Positions 23,935 through 32,377 of a stretch of DNA of 58,774 nt are shown here, piece after piece. The stretch covers positions 1 to 58,774 of the forward strand of contig JAFTWQ010000016.1 of the NCBI GenBank assembly GCA_017465225.1, given 5' to 3'. The stretch comes from Bacteroidales bacterium. Its GTDB lineage: Bacteria > Bacteroidota > Bacteroidia > Bacteroidales > UBA932. The position numbers and the translations under genes are program-made. Every line of letters starts with the position of its first letter. The first letter of the stretch is position 1. The notes under the pieces were generated by a model. That model was not told where the DNA came from. It worked only from the letters and a program-made list of their open reading frames with translations, and did not search any database.

Positions 23935-25434
23935 ATGAAAAAGACATACATTATAATCATTTCCCTGATGATCGCCGGCATTTACGGAGCATCGGCGCAG
24001 AGCACTCTCGCAGGCAAGGCAGCACAGCTTCAGGCTGCTGTTGAAGGCATTACGGCCGACCCGGCATTGTCCGAGGCAGTCATGAGCATATGCGCAAGAA
24101 GCGGAGACGGCAGGACCCTCGTCGACATCGACGGAGACAACATGGTGATGCCAGCTTCCAACATGAAGCTCATCTCTACCGGAGCCGCCCTCCACGCACT
24201 GGGCTCAGACTATCGCTTCAAGACGGGTCTGGGCCATGACGGCAAGATCGTCGACGGAGTCCTGAAGGGCAACCTGTACATAATCGGAGGCGGTGACCCT
24301 ACCCTCGGCTCGAAGGACTCGATCGCCACATCACTCGACCGCACATTCTCGCAATGGGAAAAGATCGTCAGGGATGCCGGAATCAGGCGCATTGAGGGAA
24401 TGATCATCGGGGACGGAAGGTATTTCGAGGGCATGCCCGAGCATCCTTCATGGCTCTGGAGCGACATAGGGACATATTACGGCGCCGGTGCGACAGGACT
24501 TATGTTCTATGAGAACATGCAGTCATTCACGGCCAGCCCGGGCCAGAAGGTCGGAGACCCGGTAAACATAGCCCCAAGCTACCCTGAAACCCCATGGATG
24601 GAGTTCCGATACAACTGTGCGACCGGCAGCAAAGGCACCGGCGACCAGCTTTACATGTACGCAAGCGACCTCGCACCGATAGCGGAGATAAGGGGCACAT
24701 TCGGCGTTGACAGGGCAAGGAAAAGAGTGGACTGCAGCAACAAGTTCCCTGAATACACCTGTGCCAGCTATTTCGCCGATTACCTCAAGGGAAGAGGCAT
24801 ACCATCGGAAGGACCGGCCGATTTCAGGCTCTGCACCGATATCAGCGGCACACCTGCCGGAAACCTTACCATGATCGGCTCGACCTCCTCGCCATCACTC
24901 AAGAGAATCGCATTCGAGACGAACCACGCCAGCAACAACCTCTACGCCGAGACTCTTTTCAGGAGCATCGGAAAGGCAAAGACAGGAAGCGCATGCTACG
25001 ACTCTTCATACGTAGCATTGAACGATGTGCTTAAAGAGCTGGAAATCAACGTGTCGAAAGGCGTTCAGATCGTCGACGGAAGCGGCCTCTCAAGACAGAA
25101 TTACGTATCGGCGGATTTCATATGCGGTTTCCTTGCGGCCATGATGGGATCGCCATGTTTCGAGGACTATGTATCGTCACTTCCTTCGCCGGGATCGCAC
25201 GGGACTCTCGCATACAACATGCAGAACATCCCGGCCGAGACGAAGGCGAGGATAAAGGTCAAGAGCGGCTCCATGAACGGAGTGCGCTGCTACAGCGGAT
25301 ACATCATCCCTACCGAAGGATGCAAGGAAGACACCATCATCTTCTCGATAATGGTCAACAACTGTACTGCTCCTACATGGAAGATCAGGCCGCTGCTGGA
25401 CAAGATAATGGCAGTATTGGCAGAAGCCAACTAA
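23935..25434 (+). CDS. dacB: D-alanyl-D-alanine carboxypeptidase/endopeptidase (PBP4 type)
   Basis: A 499-residue exported class C penicillin-binding protein that trims or opens peptidoglycan cross-links. After a signal peptide (IIISLMIAGIYGASAQ), the three active-site motifs appear: SxxK as PASNMKL (near residue 73), SxN as HASNNLYAE (near 330) and KTG as VKSGSMNGV (near 440). The long insert between the first two motifs is typical of PBP4/DacB. Its last 4 bases overlap those of the convergent radA gene. Confidence 0.95.
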   Translation: MKKTYIIIISLMIAGIYGASAQSTLAGKAAQLQAAVEGITADPALSEAVMSICARSGDGRTLVDIDGDNMVMPASNMKLISTGAALHALGSDYRFKTGLGHDGKIVDGVLKGNLYIIGGGDPTLGSKDSIATSLDRTFSQWEKIVRDAGIRRIEGMIIGDGRYFEGMPEHPSWLWSDIGTYYGAGATGLMFYENMQSFTASPGQKVGDPVNIAPSYPETPWMEFRYNCATGSKGTGDQLYMYASDLAPIAEIRGTFGVDRARKRVDCSNKFPEYTCASYFADYLKGRGIPSEGPADFRLCTDISGTPAGNLTMIGSTSSPSLKRIAFETNHASNNLYAETLFRSIGKAKTGSACYDSSYVALNDVLKELEINVSKGVQIVDGSGLSRQNYVSADFICGFLAAMMGSPCFEDYVSSLPSPGSHGTLAYNMQNIPAETKARIKVKSGSMNGVRCYSGYIIPTEGCKEDTIIFSIMVNNCTAPTWKIRPLLDKIMAVLAEAN

Positions 25435-26816
25435 TTGCCTTTGAACAAGGTACGGCAGAGCGAAGGCACATCTGCAACCTTCACAACTTCTATTCCGTTT
25501 ACATCCTGACCCTCAAGTCCTTCCAGAGAACTGAAGCTTGACACGAATATCCGTCTGAAGCCAAGACGGGCCGCCTCTATTATGCGCCTGTCGGTCTGCG
25601 CCACAGGACGGATCTCGCCGCTGAGGCCGATCTCGCCGGCAAAGCATGTATCGGAAGGTATGGCGAAATCGAAATTGGAAGAAAGCACGGCTGATATCAC
25701 AGCAAGGTCGCAGGCAGGGTCGCTGACCTTCAGGCCTCCGGCCATATTCAGGAATACATCCTTTACGCTCAACTTGAATCCGGCCCTCTTCTCGAGCACA
25801 GCCAGAAGCATGTTCAGGCGGCGCACATCAAAGCCTGTCGCGCTTCGTTGAGGCGTGCCATATGCAGCCGAACTAACAAGTGCCTGGACTTCGATGAGGA
25901 AAGGCCTTGTACCGTCAAGCATTGCGCTCACAGCCACACCGCTGAGCCCCTCCTCATGCATCGGAATCAGCATTTCAGAAGGATTGCTCACCTCCCTCAA
26001 ACCCTTTCCTGTCATCTCGAACACAGCGAGTTCAGAAGTCGAGCCGAAACGGTTCTTTATGCTCCGGAGCAGCCTGTATGTACCTCTGTTATCTCCTTCA
26101 AACTGAAGGACGACGTCGACGATATGCTCCAGGATCTTTGGTCCCGCTATGCTTCCCTCCTTTGTGATGTGGCCGATCAGGATCACAGGGACGCCCGTCT
26201 CCTTTGCAAACCGGAGCAGCATGGCTGCAGTCTCCTTGATCTGGGTCACGGAGCCCGGAGATGATTCCACATTCTGCGAAAACATGGTCTGCACGGAATC
26301 GACGACCATAAGATCCGGCATCATGGCACGGGCCTCGGCAATGATGTTCTCCATCAATGTCTCACTGTATATCATGCAGCTGGAATCATCGCCGCCGATA
26401 CGTGCCGCACGTAGCTTCACCTGCTTTGCGCTTTCCTCTCCAGTCACATAAAGGGTCTTGAGATGGGGGCAATGCAGGGGAATCTGAAGCGAAAGGGTCG
26501 ATTTTCCGATGCCCGGTTCTCCTCCGATCAGCACCAGGGAGCCTTCGACCAGTCCGCCGCCGAGGATCCTGTCCACCTCGCCGTTATTCAGGGAAATGCG
26601 GTTCTCCACCGATGAATCGATATGGGACAGAGGCATCGGCTTATGGCCCGAACCGGGCACAGACACGGCTGCAGGGCCGTTTTTCTTACCGGTAGCCACC
26701 GTCTCCTCCACCATCGTATTCCACTCTCCGCACGCAGGGCACCGGCCCATCCATTTCGGGCTCTCATTTCCGCAGGCCTTGCAGAACCATACCGTCTTTG
26801 TCTTTACTGTCGCCAT
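25431..26816 (-). CDS. radA: DNA repair/recombination protein RadA
   Basis: A 461-residue cytoplasmic RecA-like protein that helps branch migration and processing of recombination intermediates. Zinc finger CKACGNESPKWMGRCPACG lies at residues 12-30, Walker A GGEPGIGKSTL near 98, the Walker B segment LMVVDSVQT near 175, the RadA-specific KNRFG motif near 250 and a C-terminal Lon-protease-like domain (from about 290) without the catalytic dyad. The length is normal. It is convergent with dacB with a 4-base overlap. Confidence 0.97.
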   Translation of the reverse strand: MATVKTKTVWFCKACGNESPKWMGRCPACGEWNTMVEETVATGKKNGPAAVSVPGSGHKPMPLSHIDSSVENRISLNNGEVDRILGGGLVEGSLVLIGGEPGIGKSTLSLQIPLHCPHLKTLYVTGEESAKQVKLRAARIGGDDSSCMIYSETLMENIIAEARAMMPDLMVVDSVQTMFSQNVESSPGSVTQIKETAAMLLRFAKETGVPVILIGHITKEGSIAGPKILEHIVDVVLQFEGDNRGTYRLLRSIKNRFGSTSELAVFEMTGKGLREVSNPSEMLIPMHEEGLSGVAVSAMLDGTRPFLIEVQALVSSAAYGTPQRSATGFDVRRLNMLLAVLEKRAGFKLSVKDVFLNMAGGLKVSDPACDLAVISAVLSSNFDFAIPSDTCFAGEIGLSGEIRPVAQTDRRIIEAARLGFRRIFVSSFSSLEGLEGQDVNGIEVVKVADVPSLCRTLFKGN

Positions 26817-26832
26817 ATCATTCTATTTTGTA

Positions 26833-26840
26833 CAAATATA
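26833..26840 (-). promoter_or_regulatory. -7 box for radA
   Basis: The minus strand reads TATATTTG, an exact TAnnTTTG match 16 bases before the radA ATG. Confidence 0.55.
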
Positions 26841-26843
26841 GAC

Positions 26844-26877
26844 AAAAAAAAGATATTGTTCTTTTCAGGACAATATC
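26844..26877 (-). terminator. Terminator of the cysteine-rich lipoprotein gene
   Basis: On the minus strand GATATTGT, 10 bases, ACAATATC is followed directly by TTTTTTT. It begins 38 bases after the stop codon and ends just ahead of the radA promoter. Confidence 0.85.
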
Positions 26878-26915
26878 TCAGCGGACGGCCAGGCCGTCAT
26901 CAGGTCAAGCAAAAA

Positions 26916-27137
26916 TTACTCAGCCTTGTTGCAGTCTACGCATGTGCTGTCACAAGCAGCGCACTTTGTGCTGTCGCAGCACTCCTTAGCGCAGCATGAA
27001 TCAGCCTTCTCGCAAGACTCTGTGCACTCAGTGCAGTCTGTGCACTCAGTTGCCTTCTCATTGTTGCTGTTGCAAGCGCATGAAGCAGCAGCGAACATAG
27101 CAGCTGCTACAGCAAGAGACATAAATACCTTCTTCAT
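26916..27137 (-). CDS. Cysteine-rich lipoprotein, possibly metal-binding
   Basis: 73 residues from the ATG at 27137 (MKKVFMSLAVAAAMFAAAS then Cys); an ATG two codons upstream is also possible. The lipobox AAASC means a lipid anchor at residue 20. The mature 54 residues hold 14 Cys counting the anchor, arranged as CTDCTEC, SCC, ECC, CAAC and CVDC, mixed with Asp, Glu, Lys, Thr and Ser and almost no hydrophobic residues. This looks like a metal-binding or redox-buffering coat lipoprotein, loosely like metallothionein, but no family is recognised. It has a canonical promoter at 27178-27209 and its own terminator, so it is a strongly expressed single-gene transcript. Confidence 0.8.
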   Translation of the reverse strand: MKKVFMSLAVAAAMFAAASCACNSNNEKATECTDCTECTESCEKADSCCAKECCDSTKCAACDSTCVDCNKAE

Positions 27138-27177
27138 GATCACTTAAAATTAACTGGTTAAACAAAACACTACCCGA

Positions 27178-27209
27178 CAAAGGTACTGCTAACATTTTTA
27201 AATTACAAA
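27178..27209 (-). promoter_or_regulatory. Full promoter of the cysteine-rich lipoprotein gene
   Basis: On the minus strand TTTG (complement of 27206-27209), a 20-base spacer and TACCTTTG (complement of 27178-27185): both boxes of the Bacteroidota consensus at ideal spacing. The leader to the ATG at 27137 is about 35 bases. Confidence 0.75.
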
Positions 27210-27228
27210 TTTTAATGCACTCAAACGT

Positions 27229-27720
27229 CTATCTTTCAAGCTCGAACACTTCCATGTCATGGATTTTCCCGTTATTGATATGAAATCGTAAGGCAGTCCT
27301 GACGATATGGAAGCCCTGGATTCCAGCCGCCCCAGGATTGACAACAAGCATATCACGCTTCGGATCACGCACGACCTTAAGTATGTGAGAATGACCACAA
27401 ACGAAAATATCCGGACAATATTCATCGATCAGTTTCCGGGCTTTCGGATCGTAACGTCCCGGATAGCCGCCGATATGGGTCATGAGGATCTTCATGCCCT
27501 CACACTCGAAGAATCTGTGAAGAGGATGGATGAAACGCAGTTCATGATTGTCACAATTGCCCGCCACCCCCAGCAATGGCTTGAATGCGGCGATCTCCTC
27601 TGCCAGCCCCATGCCCCCTCCGAAGTCTCCGGCATGCCATATCTGGTCGACCGGGGCAAGAAACTCCTTGAAACGGGCGTCAAAGACGCCATGGGTATCC
27701 GAAATCAGTCCTATGTACAT
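27229..27720 (-). CDS. YfcE-type metallophosphoesterase
   Basis: 163 residues from the ATG at 27720 (MYIGLISDTHGVFD); the frame is open further upstream but that part lies inside the preceding gene. The metal-binding motifs of calcineurin-like phosphoesterases are complete: SDTHG (residues 7-11), WHAGDFG (near 28), GNCDN (near 52), MTHIGGYPG (near 80) and CGHSHI (near 104). The YfcE/MJ0936 group hydrolyses phosphodiesters in vitro; the physiological substrate is unknown. The gene starts 2 bases after the stop of the NagX-like gene, so they form an operon. Confidence 0.9.
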   Translation of the reverse strand: MYIGLISDTHGVFDARFKEFLAPVDQIWHAGDFGGGMGLAEEIAAFKPLLGVAGNCDNHELRFIHPLHRFFECEGMKILMTHIGGYPGRYDPKARKLIDEYCPDIFVCGHSHILKVVRDPKRDMLVVNPGAAGIQGFHIVRTALRFHINNGKIHDMEVFELER

Positions 27721-27722
27721 GA

Positions 27723-28850
27723 TCAGAGCTTTATGAATATCTTTTTCCGGTAAAGGATGACCGCTATCAGCAGATGGAAGAGCACGAACAGCACGGCATA
27801 CAGAAGCGACATCCATTCATTTGCGCCGAAAACGGCCGCACTGTCCCAATGAAGGAATCTCGGAAGCGACTTGGCGACAAGGCCCGAAAGGACAAACATC
27901 GCCAGCGGGTTCATGCCGAGGGCCTGGAATGGGAAGAAAGGCTTCGTCACTCCCTTTATATCTATAAGATACATCAGGAATGCCATCACGAACATTGCCC
28001 AGCCGGCAGTATAGAAGACATACGACACCGACCATAAAGGCTTGCAGATCGGAATCCATATGCTCAGAAGCATCGCCCCTGCAAGCGACACGGCCGAAAA
28101 CGTATACATCCTGGCCACTAGTGAATACTGCAAAGATGGATCGCTGTTCTTCCTGATCATCTTCCCGACAAGATAGCCGATCAGAGCTGTGCAAGAGCCT
28201 GTCAGTGCGCCGAAGAAGCCTTCCGGATCGAAAGGTACCGGCACTCCTTCCGCATTGCTGTAACCATGGTAGACATGGCCTTCTCCCAATATGGCGATAT
28301 CCAGTCTTCTGCCGAAATTACCCTCCAGCGAGAAGGCCCCTTCCGGTCCTGCAAAGGCAAGAAGAAGTCCCACGTGCGTTATTGAAAGCACTGCAATCGC
28401 TCCCCATATCTTCTTTGGAGTCTGGAGCCACAGAGCCAGGATCGACGCGATCACATAACACATGGCAATCCTCGCAAGTATGCCCACAAGCCGCAGTTCA
28501 CCAAGCCATTGGGCATAGTTCTGCCACACAGTCAGATCCGGATCCATACGATACGGATAGAACGGGAAGGCAGTCAGCAGAAGCCCCACGACATACAGCA
28601 GGATTCCCCTTTTGAGCACCTTGCGCGATGCCTCCCATGAAAGCGAACTGAACTTCGACAATGAGAAAGCCATGGACACGCCGACACAGAACAGGAAGAA
28701 GGGGAAGACAAGGTCGCATGGTGTGCAGCCTTCCCAAGCGGCATGCCTCAACGGAGGGAAGATCGTGCTCCATGAGCCCGGATTGTTGACGAGGATCATC
28801 AGCGCCACGGTCATTCCGCGGAACACATCCAATGAAAGATATCTTTTCAT
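27723..28850 (-). CDS. nagX: NagX-like membrane N-acetyltransferase
   Basis: A 375-residue polytopic membrane protein. It starts MKRYLSLDVFRGMTVALMIL and contains NNPGSW and WEGCTPCDLVFPFFLFCVG, the signature of the NagX/heparan-alpha-glucosaminide acetyltransferase-like family (DUF5009 and relatives). About ten hydrophobic segments are present. Family members acetylate amino sugars such as glucosamine, using cytoplasmic acetyl-CoA across the membrane. Its neighbour is a metallophosphoesterase. A link to host or peptidoglycan amino sugars, like the GH20 at 45764, is inference. Confidence 0.85.
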   Translation of the reverse strand: MKRYLSLDVFRGMTVALMILVNNPGSWSTIFPPLRHAAWEGCTPCDLVFPFFLFCVGVSMAFSLSKFSSLSWEASRKVLKRGILLYVVGLLLTAFPFYPYRMDPDLTVWQNYAQWLGELRLVGILARIAMCYVIASILALWLQTPKKIWGAIAVLSITHVGLLLAFAGPEGAFSLEGNFGRRLDIAILGEGHVYHGYSNAEGVPVPFDPEGFFGALTGSCTALIGYLVGKMIRKNSDPSLQYSLVARMYTFSAVSLAGAMLLSIWIPICKPLWSVSYVFYTAGWAMFVMAFLMYLIDIKGVTKPFFPFQALGMNPLAMFVLSGLVAKSLPRFLHWDSAAVFGANEWMSLLYAVLFVLFHLLIAVILYRKKIFIKL

Positions 28851-28878
28851 AAACAGGTTAAATTCAGGATTCGTTCTG

Positions 28879-28886
28879 CAAAATTA
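28879..28886 (-). promoter_or_regulatory. -7 box for the nagX-like operon
   Basis: The minus strand reads TAATTTTG, an exact TAnnTTTG match 28 bases before the ATG at 28850; divergent from the rsmE promoter. Confidence 0.55.
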
Positions 28887-28896
28887 GCATTTTGAT

Positions 28897-28904
28897 TATA
28901 TTTG
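28897..28904 (+). promoter_or_regulatory. -7 box for rsmE
   Basis: TATATTTG is an exact TAnnTTTG match 22 bases before the rsmE ATG at 28927. Confidence 0.55.
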
Positions 28905-28926
28905 CGTATTCATTCCCTTCATCAAA

Positions 28927-29655
28927 ATGGAACTTTTCTTTTCTAGAGACATCGACGGCAGCATCTGCCGGCTGGACCAGGACGAGTCCGGACATTGCGT
29001 AAAGGTTCTCCGCCACAGAAGCGGAGACGAGATATCCGTGATCGACGGATGCGGAACATTGTACCGTTGCCGCATCACGGCCGACAGTCCCAAAGGTGTG
29101 GAAGCAATGGTCCTTTATTCCGAGGAAGGATGGGGCTCGCACCCGTACAGGCTTCATCTTGCCGTATGTCCTACAAAGAACAACGACCGTTACGAATGGT
29201 TCGCGGAAAAGGCATGCGAGATAGGGTTCGATGAGCTTTCTCCTGTCATCGGAGAGCATTCGGAAAGGCGCGTGCTGAAGACCGCCCGCGTAGAAAAGGT
29301 CCTGATCAGCGCTGCCAAACAGTCCCTCAAGGCTACGGTTCCCGCTGTCAATGAGCCGGTATCGGTCAAGGAATTCATAGAGGCGTATGGGGACGTGCAG
29401 GACGGCAGACTGAAGCTGATCGCCTACTGCTTTGAAGACGAAAGAGTTCCACGCCGCAGCATCAAGGAGGTCCTTGACGGATTCGATGGTTCCGAAATCA
29501 TAGTCATGATAGGCCCGGAGGGCGATTTCTCGAAGGCCGAGGCAGAACTGGCATTGGCCAAGGGCTTCATCCCCGTCCATCTCGGTTCTTCCCGTCTCCG
29601 CACCGAAACCGCAGCCCTGACCGCCGCCTCCGCTGCCTATTTCCGTTATATGTAG
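28927..29655 (+). CDS. rsmE: 16S rRNA m3U1498 methyltransferase
   Basis: A 242-residue cytoplasmic SPOUT methyltransferase that makes m3U at position 1498 of 16S rRNA from SAM. The N-terminal PUA-like domain contains HCVKVLRHRSGDEISVIDG (near residue 22). The SPOUT knot has VMIGPEGDFSKAE (near 198) and HLGSSRLRTETAAL (near 218), the two SAM-binding signatures of RsmE. The length is normal. It has its own promoter and a hairpin at 29705-29736. Confidence 0.96.
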   Translation: MELFFSRDIDGSICRLDQDESGHCVKVLRHRSGDEISVIDGCGTLYRCRITADSPKGVEAMVLYSEEGWGSHPYRLHLAVCPTKNNDRYEWFAEKACEIGFDELSPVIGEHSERRVLKTARVEKVLISAAKQSLKATVPAVNEPVSVKEFIEAYGDVQDGRLKLIAYCFEDERVPRRSIKEVLDGFDGSEIIVMIGPEGDFSKAEAELALAKGFIPVHLGSSRLRTETAALTAASAAYFRYM

Positions 29656-29704
29656 CCATCCCCCACCGCAACCGCCATATCGCTGAGAATCAGCACAATA
29701 CAAG

Positions 29705-29736
29705 AACTTCCTGCTCCCCTTTGGCAGCAGGAGGTT
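29705..29736 (+). terminator. Terminator between rsmE and feoAB
   Basis: AACTTCCTGCT, 10 bases, AGCAGGAGGTT: an 11-bp stem with one U-G pair on the plus strand, followed by TTCTAT. It lies 49 bases after the rsmE stop and 38 bases beyond the convergent feoAB stop. Confidence 0.65.
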
Positions 29737-29774
29737 TCTATAAAACATTGCACATCAATATTTTAGAGGGCACG

Positions 29775-32207
29775 CTAAATCAGAAGTGAGGCGATGCGGA
29801 AGGTGATGAAGGCGGCCACCCATGCCAGGAATATGGTATATACGGCCGTGACGATGGCCCATTTCCAGCCGCCGCTTTCATTCCTGATGGCGACGAAGGT
29901 TGCGATGCATGGGAAATACAGCAGGATGAAGACCATATAGGCCAGGGCGGCGGCAGGGGTCACCGAACGCACCAGAGCCTTCTGAAGCCTTGTCTCTCCT
30001 GCCGGCTCCACCGGCACCGGAATATCTTCACCCTCTGACTTGTCCACCCATGTTGAAAGTTCACCCATCGGCTGTTCGTCCGCATACATGACTCCGAGAG
30101 TGCTGACCACCAGCTCCTTGGCGCCAACGCCTGCAACGATGCCCACGCCCATCCTCCAGTCGAAACCGAGAGGCTCGAGCACAGGCTCCATGGCCTTGCC
30201 GACATAGCCGATGAACGAGTGTTCCTGCTGTTCCTGCACGGAATCATATGCATCGTGATTAGGGAAATATCCGAGGAACCATATCACCATCGAGCAGATG
30301 AGGATGATGCCGCTCATCTTCTGGAGATACTGACGTCCCTTTTCCCATGTATGGCGGAACACCGATTTCGCGGTAGGCACGCGGTACGGAGGAAGTTCCA
30401 TCACGAACGGAAGGTCATCCTCCTTGAAGAAGAAGCTCATAACCTTTGCGGCGATTATGGCCATGAGTATGCCCAGAGCGTAAAGTCCCAGCACCACAAG
30501 ACCGGCATGGCGAGGGAAGAACGCACCCGCTATGAGCACATACACAGGCATTCGTCCGGCGCAGGACATCAGAGGTATGATGAGCATGGTGATGAGACGG
30601 CTCTTGCGGTTCTCGATGGTTCTTGTAGCCATGATCGCCGGCACATTGCAACCGAATCCCATGACCATCGGGATGAAGGACTTGCCATGAAGGCCGATCT
30701 TGTGCATAAGCTTGTCCATGATGAATGCCGCACGGGCCATGTATCCCGAATCCTCCAGCAGGGAGATGAACAGATATAGGATCAGAATGTTAGGAAGGAA
30801 CACAAGAACGCTGCCCACTCCGCCGATGATGCCGTCGACAACCAGGTCCTTAAGCCACCCGTCCTTCATTGTCATAGCCACAAAAGCCCCGAAATGCTCC
30901 ACGACCCATTCGATCCATCTCATCGGATATTCACCGAAAAGGAATGTGCTCTGGAACACGACATATAGCAGGAAGAAGAAGATCGGGAAGGCCAGCCATT
31001 TATTGGTGATGACAGCATCGATCTTGTCTGTCAGGGTATGACGGCGCTTCTTGCCTTTGAAAGGCTCATACGTCTCAGCCAGCGCTCCCTGGACAAAGGC
31101 ATATTTCGCATCGACCAAGGCCGATTCCAGTCCCGAATTCAGCAGTGCCTCGATCCTTTTCTGTTCATCGAAGCGGGCTGAAATGATCTCGTCCCTGTTC
31201 GGAAGAGACTCCACCACCCTGTCGACCTCCTTGTCGTTCTCAAGATACTTTATGGCAAGATAACGGGTGGAATATTTATAGCGGATATCCGTATTCTTCT
31301 GAAGAAGATGCTTGATGCGGTCTATGCTCTGCTCGAGCTCGGCGCCGTGGTTGATATGGATATGACGTGCAAGATGAGGGTCGCTCTTTTCATAGATCTG
31401 CACGACGGTATCGAAAAGTTCGTCGATACCCTTGCCGGTACGGCTTACCGTAGGCACCACCGGCATTCCAAGAAGATATCCCAACTGCCTGATATCCAGC
31501 TTATCACCCTTGTCCTGAAGCTCATCATACATGTTCAGGGCCATGATGACACGAAGATTCATGTCGATAAGCTGTGTGGTGAGATACAGGTTTCGCTGGA
31601 GGTTTGAGGCGTCCACGACATTGATGACGACATCCGGCATGTCCTCGACAAGATTCCTTCTCACATACAGTTCCTCCGGGCTGTACGCCGACAATGAATA
31701 TGTGCCCGGAAGGTCCACGATAATGAACTTATATCCGCCATGCTCGAATATTCCCTCCTTTGCATCAACGGTCACTCCGCTGTAGTTGCCCACATGCTCA
31801 TGACTGCCGGAAGCGATGTTGAAGAGCGAAGTCTTTCCGCAATTAGGGTTTCCCACCAAGGCGACCTTTATGACCTTACGTCTTTCCTCCGCCAGAGAGG
31901 TCATCTCCCTTTCGAGATATGCCTCGCCTGCTGCATCCAACGCCGGCAGAGCCTCCCTTTCCGAAAGAAGCTCCTTCGCCTCCGACTCGCCGATGACCTC
32001 GATATTGTCGGCCTCGGCACGTCGGAGGGATATCTTGTATCCTATTATCTCATATTCTATAGGATCCCTGAGAGGGGCGTTAAGGATGACCTTGACCTTG
32101 TTGCCCTTCACGAATCCCATCTCAATTATTCTTTTGCGGAAGCTTCCGTGGCCGTTGACCTTCACTATCACGGCACGTTCTCCCGTCTTCAGTTCCGATA
32201 GTTTCAT
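29775..32207 (-). CDS. feoB: Ferrous iron transporter: FeoA-FeoB fusion
   Basis: An 810-residue inner-membrane iron(II) transporter. Residues 1-72 are a FeoA SH3-like domain (MKLSELKTGERAVIVKVNG, then FRKRIIEMGFVKGNKV). The G domain follows with GNPNCGKTSLFN (G1, near 119), DLPGTYSLS (G3) and NMYD (G4). Then come the helical GDI-like linker and a polytopic permease with MGFGCNVPAIMATRTIENRK, which carries the conserved Cys and gate residues. Fusion of FeoA to FeoB is common in Bacteroidota. The last 50 residues form a hydrophobic hairpin. No separate feoC is seen. Confidence 0.96.
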   Translation of the reverse strand: MKLSELKTGERAVIVKVNGHGSFRKRIIEMGFVKGNKVKVILNAPLRDPIEYEIIGYKISLRRAEADNIEVIGESEAKELLSEREALPALDAAGEAYLEREMTSLAEERRKVIKVALVGNPNCGKTSLFNIASGSHEHVGNYSGVTVDAKEGIFEHGGYKFIIVDLPGTYSLSAYSPEELYVRRNLVEDMPDVVINVVDASNLQRNLYLTTQLIDMNLRVIMALNMYDELQDKGDKLDIRQLGYLLGMPVVPTVSRTGKGIDELFDTVVQIYEKSDPHLARHIHINHGAELEQSIDRIKHLLQKNTDIRYKYSTRYLAIKYLENDKEVDRVVESLPNRDEIISARFDEQKRIEALLNSGLESALVDAKYAFVQGALAETYEPFKGKKRRHTLTDKIDAVITNKWLAFPIFFFLLYVVFQSTFLFGEYPMRWIEWVVEHFGAFVAMTMKDGWLKDLVVDGIIGGVGSVLVFLPNILILYLFISLLEDSGYMARAAFIMDKLMHKIGLHGKSFIPMVMGFGCNVPAIMATRTIENRKSRLITMLIIPLMSCAGRMPVYVLIAGAFFPRHAGLVVLGLYALGILMAIIAAKVMSFFFKEDDLPFVMELPPYRVPTAKSVFRHTWEKGRQYLQKMSGIILICSMVIWFLGYFPNHDAYDSVQEQQEHSFIGYVGKAMEPVLEPLGFDWRMGVGIVAGVGAKELVVSTLGVMYADEQPMGELSTWVDKSEGEDIPVPVEPAGETRLQKALVRSVTPAAALAYMVFILLYFPCIATFVAIRNESGGWKWAIVTAVYTIFLAWVAAFITFRIASLLI

Positions 32208-32229
32208 ATAGCTGTCTTTGCGCTGCGCG

Positions 32230-32259
32230 CAAATATATGGCTTTTATTCAATCTGCAAG
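32230..32259 (-). promoter_or_regulatory. Promoter of feoAB
   Basis: The minus strand reads TATATTTG (complement of 32230-32237), an exact -7 box 22 bases before the ATG, with a near-consensus CTTG 18 bases upstream (complement of 32256-32259). I see no clear Fur box. Confidence 0.55.
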
Positions 32260-32365
32260 CCTTGCAAGGCATGATCAAGGGGAAAAATCACGACATTTGA
32301 TGACAGGAAGCAAGATTTCCTCCCTACAATTTGGTAGGGTCCGGACATGATAGGAGAATAATTCA

Positions 32366-32373
32366 TATATTTG
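32366..32373 (+). promoter_or_regulatory. -7 box for the DUF4843-like lipoprotein gene
   Basis: TATATTTG is an exact TAnnTTTG match that ends 4 bases before the ATG at 32378. If this is the promoter, the transcript is leaderless or starts at the ATG. Confidence 0.5.
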
Positions 32374-32377
32374 CAGA

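Noticed and set aside
28864-29748. A 294-codon open frame opposite rsmE
   Set aside because: It covers rsmE and both flanking promoters, has no recognisable domain and would need transcription through the rsmE terminator.
32208-32377. Fur box in the feoAB promoter
   Set aside because: No sequence near GATAATGATAATCATTATC is present between the -7 box and the start codons.
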